NCBI GenBank assembly: GCA_017461505.1
Contig: JAFTXV010000001.1
Coordinates: forward strand, 46,599-110,598
DNA from: Paludibacteraceae bacterium
GTDB taxonomy: Bacteria > Bacteroidota > Bacteroidia > Bacteroidales > Paludibacteraceae
Direction of reading: 5' to 3'
Length of the DNA stretch: 64,000 nt
The translations under genes and the position numbers were made by a program. The notes under the pieces are model-generated. The model was given only the letters and a program-made list of their open reading frames with translations, was not told where the DNA came from and did not search any database. Shown piece after piece: positions 27,785 through 36,824 of this stretch (positions are counted from its first letter, which is position 1; each line of letters begins with the position of its first letter).

Positions 27785-29434
27785 TTAATATCCGTCACCT
27801 TGTGTTTTCTTATAATTTGTATTGGATGCTTTATCATCGTTTGGAATAGGGAACCAATTGAATTTCTCCTCCATAGGTTTATATCCAGCAGTAGAAGATT
27901 GTCCGTTACGTCCCTCCCATGTGTATGAGAGTTTGTCAGCTTGTTCACCAGCAAACATACCAAAGCGAACCAAATCAGAGCGACGACGACCTTCTTGGAA
28001 GAACTCGCGGCACCACTCATCGCACAATGTCTTATCATCCAATTTAGCGAGAGGCTCAGCATTTGCACGTTTGCGGATAACGTTGTTGATGATATCCAAC
28101 GCTTCAGCCGCTTTACCTTGACGATAGAGAGCCTCTGCTTGGATCATGTATGCCTCTGCCAAACGAATCAATGGAATATTTACATCAGGCCATGATTTAT
28201 CAGAGCAGTATTGCTCAGAATCAGCAGGAGATTTGCTCTTAGAGTACACATTGGTAAACTTAGGCGCTGCCCAACATTTGAGCCAACCAGCATCTTCTAC
28301 AGCCATGCTACCGTCAATTGCAAAGTTCTTACCATCGTAGGTAGAACATAGGATTGCGCGATCATCCTTAAGAATCTTAGGCATCTCGTACTCGTTTGCT
28401 TTGATAGTATCAGCAACCTCCTTGGTAGTAAACTTATAAACAAACTCAGGACTTGTTCGGAAGCACTTCCAGTTAGCATCTGAACCCCACTTCACGAAAC
28501 CATTATCACGTGTAGCCGCAATAATCATTTGACCAGAATAACTGCGTGAGAAAGCACCATCTTGATAGATTAGGAGCAGAGCCTCATCTTGCGCACCATT
28601 GCTGCGGTTGTCACCCATGAAGAGTTGTTGGTAAGCAGAATAATACCAACCTTCAGATGTTGTGATTGAGTTTGTATGCAATTTGTAAGGGCCTTTCAAA
28701 GCCTCTTCCGCAGCCATTTGTGCTTTATCCCAAGCTGGAGTACCCGTGTACACTTCTGCATTGAGATATAGACGTGCGAGAAGCAACCATGCCGCATATT
28801 TATCTACGCGGTATTGGTTGATACGCTTCTCTGGAAGGTCTGTGATAGCCGCTTCCAATTCGCCCTCCAACCACTCATACATTTTTGGACGCTCTACAAA
28901 CTCTGGCAACTCTGAACTCTCTTTCGCATTAAAAGGAATGAGTTTGAACATATCCAGCATGTACCAAGAGAACAAAGCTCTCAAGAAGCGTACTTCGGCA
29001 CGTTGTTGTACAGTCACTTCATCGGTCTTACCTTCCGTACGATTGAGGAAGTGGTTGCAGAAACGGATGTTAATATTCAAACGGTAGTACAAACCTTTAA
29101 CAAGAATGTTATCGCCGTTCCAGTTGTGTGTAAGCACGTCCTTGTGACCAGGGTCGTTCGCCCAAATCCACCAACCTTCTTCCGTTGGGAATTCGTTTAC
29201 GTACCAAGTGATACGATAGAATGATGATTGACCTTCATCAATATCATCTACGTCACCATTACCTGTTGCACCTGTTTGTCCAGACAATGCAAGCGAAGCA
29301 TAACATTTCGCAAAAACAGCGTCTTGATTGAATCCAGTAGTGGAGTTTTTATCAATAGGCTCCAAATCTAGACAAGCAGTAAAGCCTATCATCAAGAAGC
29401 AAATTATTGATGTATGTTTAAGAAACTTCTTCAT
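27785..29434 (-). CDS. SusD/RagB-family outer-membrane glycan-binding lipoprotein
   Basis: The 549-residue lipoprotein has a signal ending MIGFTAC with the lipid cysteine followed by LDLEPIDKNS. TPR-like helices follow (KYAAWLLLARLYLNAEVYTG near 210-229). The C-terminal region contains IPLIRLAEAYMIQAEALYRQ and EFFQEGRRRSDLVRFGMF, both diagnostic for SusD/RagB. The protein caps the SusC channel and binds the oligosaccharide. Aromatic-rich stretches such as EGWWIWANDPG may form the ligand site. It is 28 bases from susC. Confidence 0.95.
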   Translation of the reverse strand: MKKFLKHTSIICFLMIGFTACLDLEPIDKNSTTGFNQDAVFAKCYASLALSGQTGATGNGDVDDIDEGQSSFYRITWYVNEFPTEEGWWIWANDPGHKDVLTHNWNGDNILVKGLYYRLNINIRFCNHFLNRTEGKTDEVTVQQRAEVRFLRALFSWYMLDMFKLIPFNAKESSELPEFVERPKMYEWLEGELEAAITDLPEKRINQYRVDKYAAWLLLARLYLNAEVYTGTPAWDKAQMAAEEALKGPYKLHTNSITTSEGWYYSAYQQLFMGDNRSNGAQDEALLLIYQDGAFSRSYSGQMIIAATRDNGFVKWGSDANWKCFRTSPEFVYKFTTKEVADTIKANEYEMPKILKDDRAILCSTYDGKNFAIDGSMAVEDAGWLKCWAAPKFTNVYSKSKSPADSEQYCSDKSWPDVNIPLIRLAEAYMIQAEALYRQGKAAEALDIINNVIRKRANAEPLAKLDDKTLCDEWCREFFQEGRRRSDLVRFGMFAGEQADKLSYTWEGRNGQSSTAGYKPMEEKFNWFPIPNDDKASNTNYKKTQGDGY

Positions 29435-29462
29435 ATTATTAGTATATTTTATAGGTTACTTA

Positions 29463-32400
29463 TTAAAATTGCAAGCTCAAACCGATCAATGAAGTCATAG
29501 AGCGTGGGTAGATATTGTTGTCAATACCACCGAACACCTCTGGGTCAAGACCAGAATATGAAGAGAAGACGCATGGGTTTTGTACAGTTAGGTATGCACG
29601 ACCAGAAACCTTGTTACCTTTGAAGGAATAACCCAAGGTGATGTTGTCGATACGTACAAAAGATGCATTCTCTACGAAGTAGTCTAAACGGAAGAAATCG
29701 GTGAATGTAGATCCAGTACCATCAGCACTGGTATAAACCTTGTTGCTTTGCATACCTTTGTTGTAGTGTGTATCATAAACAGACTTCATGACATTATAGA
29801 AACCGTTACGATAGATTTCACCAGGGTTAGCGTAGCGCAAGTTACCCGCCAATACGTCGTTGTAAACATAGTTACCTACGTTAGAACGGAGTGAGATACC
29901 CAAGTCAAATCCATAGAATTGGAATTTGGTTTGGAAGCCCATTGTGATAGGTGCATTAGGACTCTTATAGTAGTATTGGTCGTCCTCAGTAATCTTACCA
30001 TCTTCACTGCGGTCAACTACGTAGTAGTATTTCTCGCCATTCTCGCGTGTACCTACACCTGTTTCGTACACATAGAAAGATGAAGTAGGAAGACCAACAG
30101 CATGACGTTGGATAGTATTACCAGTACCGTTAGAGATACCACCAGTAGGGATAGGAGTCTCATCTTCACCAGTGTTAAGACGGATAATCTTATTCTCATT
30201 GTAAGTGAAGTTGAATCCAAGATCCCACTTGAAGTTCTTTTTGTCGATAGCTACCGCATTGATAGAGAACTCAGCACCTTGGTTGGTGAGTGAACCTACG
30301 TTAGAAATCACCTTGTTACGGAAGTTGGTACCAACAGCCACAGGAACAACGTTCAAGAGGTCGTCTGTTTGACGGAAATAGTAGTCGATGCTACCCGATA
30401 CACGGTTGTTGAGGAAACCGAAGTCAAGACCTGCGTTGTAGGTGGTAGTTTTCTCCCAAGTGATATCAGGGTTGTAGGCATTAGGACGATAAGTCATATA
30501 GATAGGATTACCACTTGCATCGTACATTGGTGCACCTGTGTTATCCTTCAATACACTATTTTCGCCACCCACTGGATAATATGCATAATCTTGTGAGATA
30601 GCATATTGTGCCATGTATGGATAATCACCTTGGTTAATCTCTTGTTGACCAGTGATACCATAACCAAGACGAAGTTTGAGGTCATTGATTTCGTTCACAT
30701 CTTGCAAGAAGGTCTCTTTGATCTTCCAACCGAGTGCCACAGAAGGGAAGATACCCCAACGGTGGTCAGGAGCGAAGCGTGAAGAACCATCGGCACGTAC
30801 AGTGGCTGTGAGCATGAGTTGGTTCCAACCAATATAGTTAGCACGACCGAAGAAAGACATCAAACGGCTCTCTGTTTTGAAAGAACTCTCTGCATAGTTA
30901 TATGGTTTACCACGCAAGTCAGCATTGTTGTTGGTCATTGGCATGATACCATTTCCTTCGTTGAAGAAGTCGTTGTAGAAATGTTGTAACTCAAAACCGG
31001 CCATGATGTCGAAGTGTTGGTCGTCAGAGAAGTCCTTATAATATTGCGCGTACGCGTTGAATTGGAGGTTGTATTTGTTCTTCACATCGTAACCATCCCA
31101 TCCATAGTAGTGTCCAGCCACACCATACATGCTATTTTGGTAACGTTGGTGACCATAGCTGTAGTCCACACCAAAGTTAGCATGGAGGCGCAAATCTTCG
31201 AAACCGTGGATTTGGTAATCAGCCTCGATATTACCAACAAATGAAGCAGAGTTTGCTTTAGATGATTGTTGGTTGAGCGCAGCAACAGGGTTGTTGGTTG
31301 TATTAGGGTCGAAAGTGAGTGTCCATTCAGGGTCGTTGTAGTTAGCACCTGTAGTAGGTTGGTTGTAACCCCCAAAGAACTTATCCATAGCGTCTTTAGA
31401 GAAGTACTCTTCGCCATAGATATTGGTAGCACCGCCCTTGATAGGCAATGTAGGATCCATAGACAACGCCGATCCTACTACGCCAGCAGGATAGCTATTG
31501 TGGATATACAAACCTTTAGCATTGAAGTTGATATTGAGGTGCTTGTCAAAGAAGCTAGGTGATAGGTTGATAGCCGCAGTAACACGTTGCATTTGGCTAG
31601 TCTTGATAATACCGTTACCCAAAGTATAGCCGATAGATGCACGATAAGGCATATTCTTAGTACCACCCGTGATAGAGATATTGTGGTCGGTAGAAATAGC
31701 AGCACGGTAGATTTGTCCTTGCCAATCGGTATTTGCAGTTCCTAACTTAGACATGTAGTCGTGACCCAATCCGATAGCGGATGCGTATGCGCGCAACTCA
31801 TCACCGCTAAATACTTCCATACGATTTACGAGGTTGCTCATAGAGACATTACCTTCGTAAGACACTTTAGGTCCAGAACCCGCTTTACCCTTCTTGGTAG
31901 TGATGATGATGACACCGTTAGAAGCACGGCTACCGTAGATAGCAGTAGCAGAAGCGTCTTTGAGTACGGTGAAAGTCTCGATATCGTTAGGGTTAACCAT
32001 AGAGAGAGGGTTGGCAGCACCAGGGATACCGTTGTTATCCATAGCAAGACCGTCGATCACGATGAGTGGGCTATTGCTAGCAGAGAGTGAAGATCCACCA
32101 CGGATACGGATGTTAGCACCTGCACCAGGAGCACCGTCGTTAGAGGTAACAACCACACCAGCAATCTTACCTTGCATCATCTCTTGTGCGTTGGTGTTAA
32201 GACCCTTATTCATATCATCTGGTTTGATAGCAGTAACAGAACCAGTAGCGTCGTTTTTCTTAACTACACCATAACCCACAACTACGACTTCGTCGAGCAA
32301 CTCGGTATCCTCTCCCAATTGCACTTGCATGCCATCAGTAGCCGCTACCTCAAGTGTCTTATAACCCATGTAACTAATTTCAAGGGTTGCACCCGCTTGA

Positions 32401-32603
32401 ACATTCAGCATGAAGTTACCATCGAAGTCAGTGATTGTACCATTAGTAGTACCCTTTTCGATTACGTTCGCACCAATAATGGCTTCTCCCGTAGCCGCAT
32501 CTGTCACAACACCATTGATCATGGTTTGTGCATACGTGAACATCGAAGCAGCCAACATAAAGAAGGCGAACAATGTTTTTGTCAGAAAATTATTATTTTT
32601 CAT
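29463..32603 (-). CDS. SusC/RagA-family TonB-dependent transporter
   Basis: The 1046-residue outer-membrane protein has a signal peptide (to about residue 25, YAQ). A carboxypeptidase-regulatory-like domain (NGVVTDAATGEAIIGANV) is followed by a TonB-box-like DEVVVVGYG. The plug domain carries LKDASATAIYGSRASNGVI and a large beta-barrel ends in GLSLQF. It imports oligosaccharides with SusD, driven by TonB. The locus suggests beta-1,4-galacto-oligosaccharides or related pectic fragments. The length and domain order are complete. Confidence 0.96.
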   Translation of the reverse strand: MKNNNFLTKTLFAFFMLAASMFTYAQTMINGVVTDAATGEAIIGANVIEKGTTNGTITDFDGNFMLNVQAGATLEISYMGYKTLEVAATDGMQVQLGEDTELLDEVVVVGYGVVKKNDATGSVTAIKPDDMNKGLNTNAQEMMQGKIAGVVVTSNDGAPGAGANIRIRGGSSLSASNSPLIVIDGLAMDNNGIPGAANPLSMVNPNDIETFTVLKDASATAIYGSRASNGVIIITTKKGKAGSGPKVSYEGNVSMSNLVNRMEVFSGDELRAYASAIGLGHDYMSKLGTANTDWQGQIYRAAISTDHNISITGGTKNMPYRASIGYTLGNGIIKTSQMQRVTAAINLSPSFFDKHLNINFNAKGLYIHNSYPAGVVGSALSMDPTLPIKGGATNIYGEEYFSKDAMDKFFGGYNQPTTGANYNDPEWTLTFDPNTTNNPVAALNQQSSKANSASFVGNIEADYQIHGFEDLRLHANFGVDYSYGHQRYQNSMYGVAGHYYGWDGYDVKNKYNLQFNAYAQYYKDFSDDQHFDIMAGFELQHFYNDFFNEGNGIMPMTNNNADLRGKPYNYAESSFKTESRLMSFFGRANYIGWNQLMLTATVRADGSSRFAPDHRWGIFPSVALGWKIKETFLQDVNEINDLKLRLGYGITGQQEINQGDYPYMAQYAISQDYAYYPVGGENSVLKDNTGAPMYDASGNPIYMTYRPNAYNPDITWEKTTTYNAGLDFGFLNNRVSGSIDYYFRQTDDLLNVVPVAVGTNFRNKVISNVGSLTNQGAEFSINAVAIDKKNFKWDLGFNFTYNENKIIRLNTGEDETPIPTGGISNGTGNTIQRHAVGLPTSSFYVYETGVGTRENGEKYYYVVDRSEDGKITEDDQYYYKSPNAPITMGFQTKFQFYGFDLGISLRSNVGNYVYNDVLAGNLRYANPGEIYRNGFYNVMKSVYDTHYNKGMQSNKVYTSADGTGSTFTDFFRLDYFVENASFVRIDNITLGYSFKGNKVSGRAYLTVQNPCVFSSYSGLDPEVFGGIDNNIYPRSMTSLIGLSLQF

Positions 32604-32612
32604 TGCGATAGA

Positions 32613-33551
32613 TTATTTTTTCAGTTTAAACTCTGTTGTACCACCCACTTTCAAAGTACCACCTTTCAAGTCGTAGAGTGAGATAGCGAGGTCCTCTTGT
32701 TGTTTTTTGTCTTCAGAAACCATTCTCACACCAAAACGGCGAGCGGTAGTAAGTGAATAAAGTCCCCAGCGTGCATCAAAATCTTTGAGTGTAGAGAGTG
32801 AATCAATCTTCACAGCCTCTCTATCATACATAGAATACTCATAGTAGTAATGACCTGTATTAGCTAAGGTTTTGTCATCACGATTCACCGTAAACTCCAC
32901 CTTGGTGTACATCATAGTACCAATCGTATCATACAACTCATATTGAACAGTATCATAAACTGTATCCTTAACGATAGTAGGTCTTCCTGTAACAGGATCT
33001 GGTATACGAGAAGAGGTAATAGTTACCTTTACACTGTCCAACTTGGTAGTATCAATCCAAAGTTTAGAATCCTCATAGCTCCATGTAGTATTAGGCAGGT
33101 CAGCCATCACCTTTTCCAAGTTGGCCAACTTAGCCATAACATCAGGCAATGTGTCTGTACCATTTTCTACGATGACATTCTCATTGAAATACACCACAAA
33201 TGGCTCATTCTCTGCATTTTCTGGAGTGAAAGTAATGTTGAGACCAACATAATCTTTAGCATACTCCATCTCATAAGAGAGATTCATTGAAACAGGCGCC
33301 TCATAGAGACCATCACCAAACGTACTTACGGTACGTACCGCCTTGTTCTCAGACAAGAACTTGTACTCAACAACCTTCATCGTTGTACCAGAAACGATAG
33401 CGCCTGAGCGTACAGAATCTGTACCAATCAAAGTTGCGTTAGCAATTTTCTCGCTTGACTCAAACGTCTCAACTTCAGGCTGACAAGCAACCAATGCCAA
33501 GCCAAGAGTTAGTGAGCAAAGCAAAGAAACAAAAAGTTTGTTTTTCATCAT
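32613..33551 (-). CDS. Lipoprotein of unknown function in the galactan locus
   Basis: The 312-residue protein starts MMKNKLFVSLLCSLTLG with a lipobox LALVAC (cysteine about residue 23). No family is recognised. It is rich in beta-strand-like segments and has a central heptad-like stretch (VMAKLANLEKVMADLP, about 139-154). A repeated VYDTVQYELYDTIGTMMY segment follows. It sits between the MFS transporter and susC, 9 bases from susC, so it is probably co-expressed and may be a surface or periplasmic partner of the transporter. The start could be M1 or M2. Confidence 0.75.
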   Translation of the reverse strand: MMKNKLFVSLLCSLTLGLALVACQPEVETFESSEKIANATLIGTDSVRSGAIVSGTTMKVVEYKFLSENKAVRTVSTFGDGLYEAPVSMNLSYEMEYAKDYVGLNITFTPENAENEPFVVYFNENVIVENGTDTLPDVMAKLANLEKVMADLPNTTWSYEDSKLWIDTTKLDSVKVTITSSRIPDPVTGRPTIVKDTVYDTVQYELYDTIGTMMYTKVEFTVNRDDKTLANTGHYYYEYSMYDREAVKIDSLSTLKDFDARWGLYSLTTARRFGVRMVSEDKKQQEDLAISLYDLKGGTLKVGGTTEFKLKK

Positions 33552-33583
33552 TGTTTGATTGTTATTAGTTATTAATATGTTGT

Positions 33584-35203
33584 TTATTTTTTGCCTTCTT
33601 TGATGAGGACTACGCTGATTGCGCCGAGGATAAGCAGTATGCCAGCAATCACTAACATATATGGTTGGTACACTACTCCATCTCTCAATTCAAATAAGCT
33701 CAACACACCACCTCCCACTAAAGCCGCAACAATTTGTGGCAAACAGATGGTACAATTGAACAAGCCTAAATAAGAGCCTATATGATTTTTCAACGAATTG
33801 GTAAAGATGGTAAACGGAATAGCTAACATTGCAGCCCAAGCACATCCTACTAAGAAGAAACTAATACCCAAAAGCCATTTATTGGTAATAAAAATGGTTG
33901 AAATAAAACCTACAGCTCCTATCAACAAACTTAAACTATAGCACCATTTACGACGACGGAAATATGGGATTACCAATGCCCAAACAATAGAGCCTATCGC
34001 TTGAATAGCAAATAATACACCACACCAGTTTCCTGCTTTTCCATATTCCTCTGAAGTCACATCAATATCCAACTTGGTTGTCAACACTGTACCTTCCTTG
34101 ACAATATACTCTTTTGGATGTGACAACTCTTCACCATCCATAGCAGTAGCGATTTGTAAACTAGCACCTGGTGTTTGCAGAATAGCACAAGCAGAATCTG
34201 ATTTTAAAACTTTTTTCTCCACAATGAGTACAGAATCATACATTATATATCCGCACGCGATATCACCATCTTCATCGGTATAAGAATCAATCATCTGAGC
34301 AATTGGAGCAATATTAGTAGTTGCATCACGGAACGCCAATTGCGTAGTAGCACCCGTGGTATATGTCCACATATACAAGAATGCAGCCCAACAAAAGAAT
34401 TGAACAAGACCTACCGTCCAGAAAGTAGAGGGAGCTTTCACCAAGAGCTTCAACAACCCTGGTGCTTCATCTTTCTTAGCATTAGGATCGATATCATGGA
34501 ACTCAGCATACTCCTCGGGATTCATCTCCTTAACTGCAAAGAAAGTATACAACACGCAAAGCATCAATATTGCAGCTCCGAGATAAAATGCCCATTGTAC
34601 CGAAGGAGCAACTTCCCCCACTTGTCCCGAAGCAGGGACTCCCAAGACCTCAGTTAAGAAGATAGGCAACAAGTATCCTACTAAACTACCTGCATTGCAG
34701 AGAAAAGATTGGATAGAGTACGCCAAACCTTTTTGCTTCTCATTAACCATATCGCCTACCATCATTTTGAAAGGCTGCATGGCTATATTAATGGATGTAT
34801 CCAAAAATATGAGCGCAAAAATACCAAACCAAATAACTGCATAAAAGGACAATAATCCCCATCCTACTACCTTCTGCCCTACCTCACCTGGGAAGAACAT
34901 ACCTGCATTAGGAAGCAAAATCATTACCGCCACAGCAATAATAGCACCAATCAACAAATATGGTTTGCGACGTCCTAATTTACACCACGTCCTATCAGAG
35001 TACTTACCTATCAATGGTTGAACAATCATACCCATCAATGGAGGTAAGACCCAAAAAAACGAAAGATCATGAGGATCTGCGCCAAGTGTGGCAAAAATAC
35101 GAGAGATATTAGCACTCTGAAGTGCATACGCGATTTGGACTCCAAAGAATCCAAAACTAAGGTTAAAGAGCTGTCCAAAGGACAAGTTGCGTTTTTCTGT
35201 CAT
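33584..35203 (-). CDS. MFS sugar transporter (GPH/SLC45-like) with a large extra loop
   Basis: The 539-residue inner-membrane protein has twelve hydrophobic segments. It shows the MFS motif GKYSDRTWCKLGRRKPY near 66-82 and LDTSINIAMQPFKMMVGD in the fifth helix, as in sucrose/maltose symporters of the SLC45 type. Between TM7 and TM8 the usual short loop is replaced by about 90 residues (about 293-384), predicted soluble and outside the membrane. It is first in the Sus operon and probably carries galactose or short galactosides into the cytoplasm for galK. Confidence 0.9.
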   Translation of the reverse strand: MTEKRNLSFGQLFNLSFGFFGVQIAYALQSANISRIFATLGADPHDLSFFWVLPPLMGMIVQPLIGKYSDRTWCKLGRRKPYLLIGAIIAVAVMILLPNAGMFFPGEVGQKVVGWGLLSFYAVIWFGIFALIFLDTSINIAMQPFKMMVGDMVNEKQKGLAYSIQSFLCNAGSLVGYLLPIFLTEVLGVPASGQVGEVAPSVQWAFYLGAAILMLCVLYTFFAVKEMNPEEYAEFHDIDPNAKKDEAPGLLKLLVKAPSTFWTVGLVQFFCWAAFLYMWTYTTGATTQLAFRDATTNIAPIAQMIDSYTDEDGDIACGYIMYDSVLIVEKKVLKSDSACAILQTPGASLQIATAMDGEELSHPKEYIVKEGTVLTTKLDIDVTSEEYGKAGNWCGVLFAIQAIGSIVWALVIPYFRRRKWCYSLSLLIGAVGFISTIFITNKWLLGISFFLVGCAWAAMLAIPFTIFTNSLKNHIGSYLGLFNCTICLPQIVAALVGGGVLSLFELRDGVVYQPYMLVIAGILLILGAISVVLIKEGKK

Positions 35204-35225
35204 GACATATATTTTAGAATCGGCT

Positions 35226-35257
35226 GCAAAGGTACTACTTATTTTTCACGTGCGCAA
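35226..35257 (-). promoter_or_regulatory. Promoter of the MFS-SusC/D operon
   Basis: On the minus strand TTG (35257-35255), 20 bases, then TACCTTTGC (35234-35226), about 22 bases upstream of the MFS start. Confidence 0.75.
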
Positions 35258-35650
35258 GAGCATGGTGCATTTTTCCTAAAAAAATCTTCGCAAACGTTTT
35301 CGTATAGCTACAAAATCTATCGGTGATACTAGAGGGAATATTAAGAGTTTATCGGTATTTCTTCGGTAATGGTTCGGGAATCACTAACTAATAACTAACT
35401 AATCACTAACTAATCACTAAGTAAAGGTAGGGTTTAGAGATATTAGATATTAGATATTAGAGGTTAGAGGTTAAAGGTTAGAGGTTAGAGGTTAGAGGTT
35501 AAAGGTTAGAGGCGAAAGGTTAGAGGTTAGAGGTTAGAGGCTAGAGGTTAGTGGTTAGTGTAGGATTTTATCGTTGAAATCGGGGAAGTTTTGATTATTA
35601 GGCAGTTATGAATATTTATTAAAAAAAAGAAACTTTTTTTATAAAAAGAT
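35258..35650. repeat. Repeat-rich intergenic region with TTAGAGG heptamer array
   Basis: No gene was seen here. AACTAATCACT-type repeats lie at about 35382-35420, ATTAGAT repeats at 35441-35460, and an array of about fifteen TTAGAGG heptamers with TTAAAGG and similar variants runs from about 35458 to 35560. The array looks prone to slippage. It lies upstream of the promoter for the next gene. Confidence 0.9.
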
Positions 35651-35682
35651 TTGTGCATATAAAAAAAAAGTTGTACTTTTGC
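35651..35682 (+). promoter_or_regulatory. Promoter of the lipoprotein gene at 35712
   Basis: TTG (35651-35653), 20 bases, then TACTTTTGC (35674-35682). The ATG follows about 30 bases later. Confidence 0.75.
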
Positions 35683-35711
35683 AGATAATTTACTCAAAAA
35701 ACACATTCAAC

Positions 35712-36776
35712 ATGAAAACAACCTTTTTCAGTGCGCTACTTATATTGTGTAGCATTATGGTGGTTGGGTGCGAGCCTATCTCCAACGAAGAGCCCAACAA
35801 CGACAACCCTCAAACAGACACCATAACCACACCATCGGATACGATATCCGAACCAGAGCCAGAGCCAGTGGATCCCAATGTGGCAAAAGCATTGCAGCTG
35901 GACAGTACATTCACTCGTAAAAGAGCAGGTACAGCTTATGGAAAAGACTTGGCCGAGATTTCGGGTATGGTATGTAGCCGCGTAACTCCAGGATACTTGT
36001 GGGTGCAAGGCGATGATAGTTATAAAGTGCGTGCTATGACACCAGAAGGTACTTTCACAACGACTATTAAGCTGCACAATACTTATCGCGATTGGGAAGG
36101 ACTGAGTGGCGGCGTGTACAACGACACAAACTACTTGTTTGTTGGTGTATTTGGCGACAATGGCTTAAGTTACAAGGATAAATACTATATATATTACTTT
36201 GCAGAGCCCGAAGTGGTGGATGGCGAAGTGACGGTAGAGAAAAAAATTATTCACTTTGGTTACCCAGACCACAAAGCACACAATGCAGAGGTGATTATGT
36301 ATGACAATATAGAAGAGAAAATCTATATTGTGGATAAGTGGAACACATTTAATAGTACAGGTATGGTGTACAGTATGCCATTTAGTACAGATATGAATTT
36401 GGACACGATGCAAGTGCTGACAGAGGAATGTCAATTGGGTGGCAGCGATATGTATGTATTGACTCCAGACGGAAAAAAAGCTGGTTTGTTCCAAAACCCT
36501 ACTGGAGGTGACATTTCTCCAGATGGCAAATACATTATGATTAAGAATGAGGCGTTTATGTTGATTTGGACTCGCGAAAGTGTAGATGGCCAATTGGAAA
36601 GCGTAGGTAAGACTTTGGCTCGCAGTCCAAAGAAAGTGACAGCATACAAAAGAGAGCCTCAAGGTGAAGCGATAGCCTGGCTAGACAGCACCACCTGCTA
36701 CACTACTAGCGACGTCTATAGCGATGGAAGTGCGCCAATATGGATGTACACCAGAGAGATGAACACCGCAGAATAA
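35712..36776 (+). CDS. Lipoprotein with beta-propeller-like sequence, function unknown
   Basis: The 354-residue protein starts MKTTFFSALLILCSIMVVGC with a lipid cysteine at residue 20. A Thr/Pro/Glu/Asp-rich linker follows (about 21-55). The rest has repeated strand-loop units with WEGLSGG, AEVIMYD, GGDISPDGKYIMI and GEAIAWLD. These look like blades of a propeller of the phytase-like or YncE kind. The start was moved to the ATG at 35712 because the promoter overlaps the longer frame. No partner gene is evident. Binding or hydrolysis of a surface ligand is possible but not shown. Confidence 0.75.
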   Translation: MKTTFFSALLILCSIMVVGCEPISNEEPNNDNPQTDTITTPSDTISEPEPEPVDPNVAKALQLDSTFTRKRAGTAYGKDLAEISGMVCSRVTPGYLWVQGDDSYKVRAMTPEGTFTTTIKLHNTYRDWEGLSGGVYNDTNYLFVGVFGDNGLSYKDKYYIYYFAEPEVVDGEVTVEKKIIHFGYPDHKAHNAEVIMYDNIEEKIYIVDKWNTFNSTGMVYSMPFSTDMNLDTMQVLTEECQLGGSDMYVLTPDGKKAGLFQNPTGGDISPDGKYIMIKNEAFMLIWTRESVDGQLESVGKTLARSPKKVTAYKREPQGEAIAWLDSTTCYTTSDVYSDGSAPIWMYTREMNTAE

Positions 36777-36824
36777 GTGTAACCATTAATAAAAAAATAG
36801 AAAGAAACAAAAAGTACCGTTCGT

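Noticed and set aside
35458-35560. TTAGAGG array as a telomere-like end.
   Set aside because: It is internal, imperfect and flanked by ordinary genes, so it is a simple tandem repeat.
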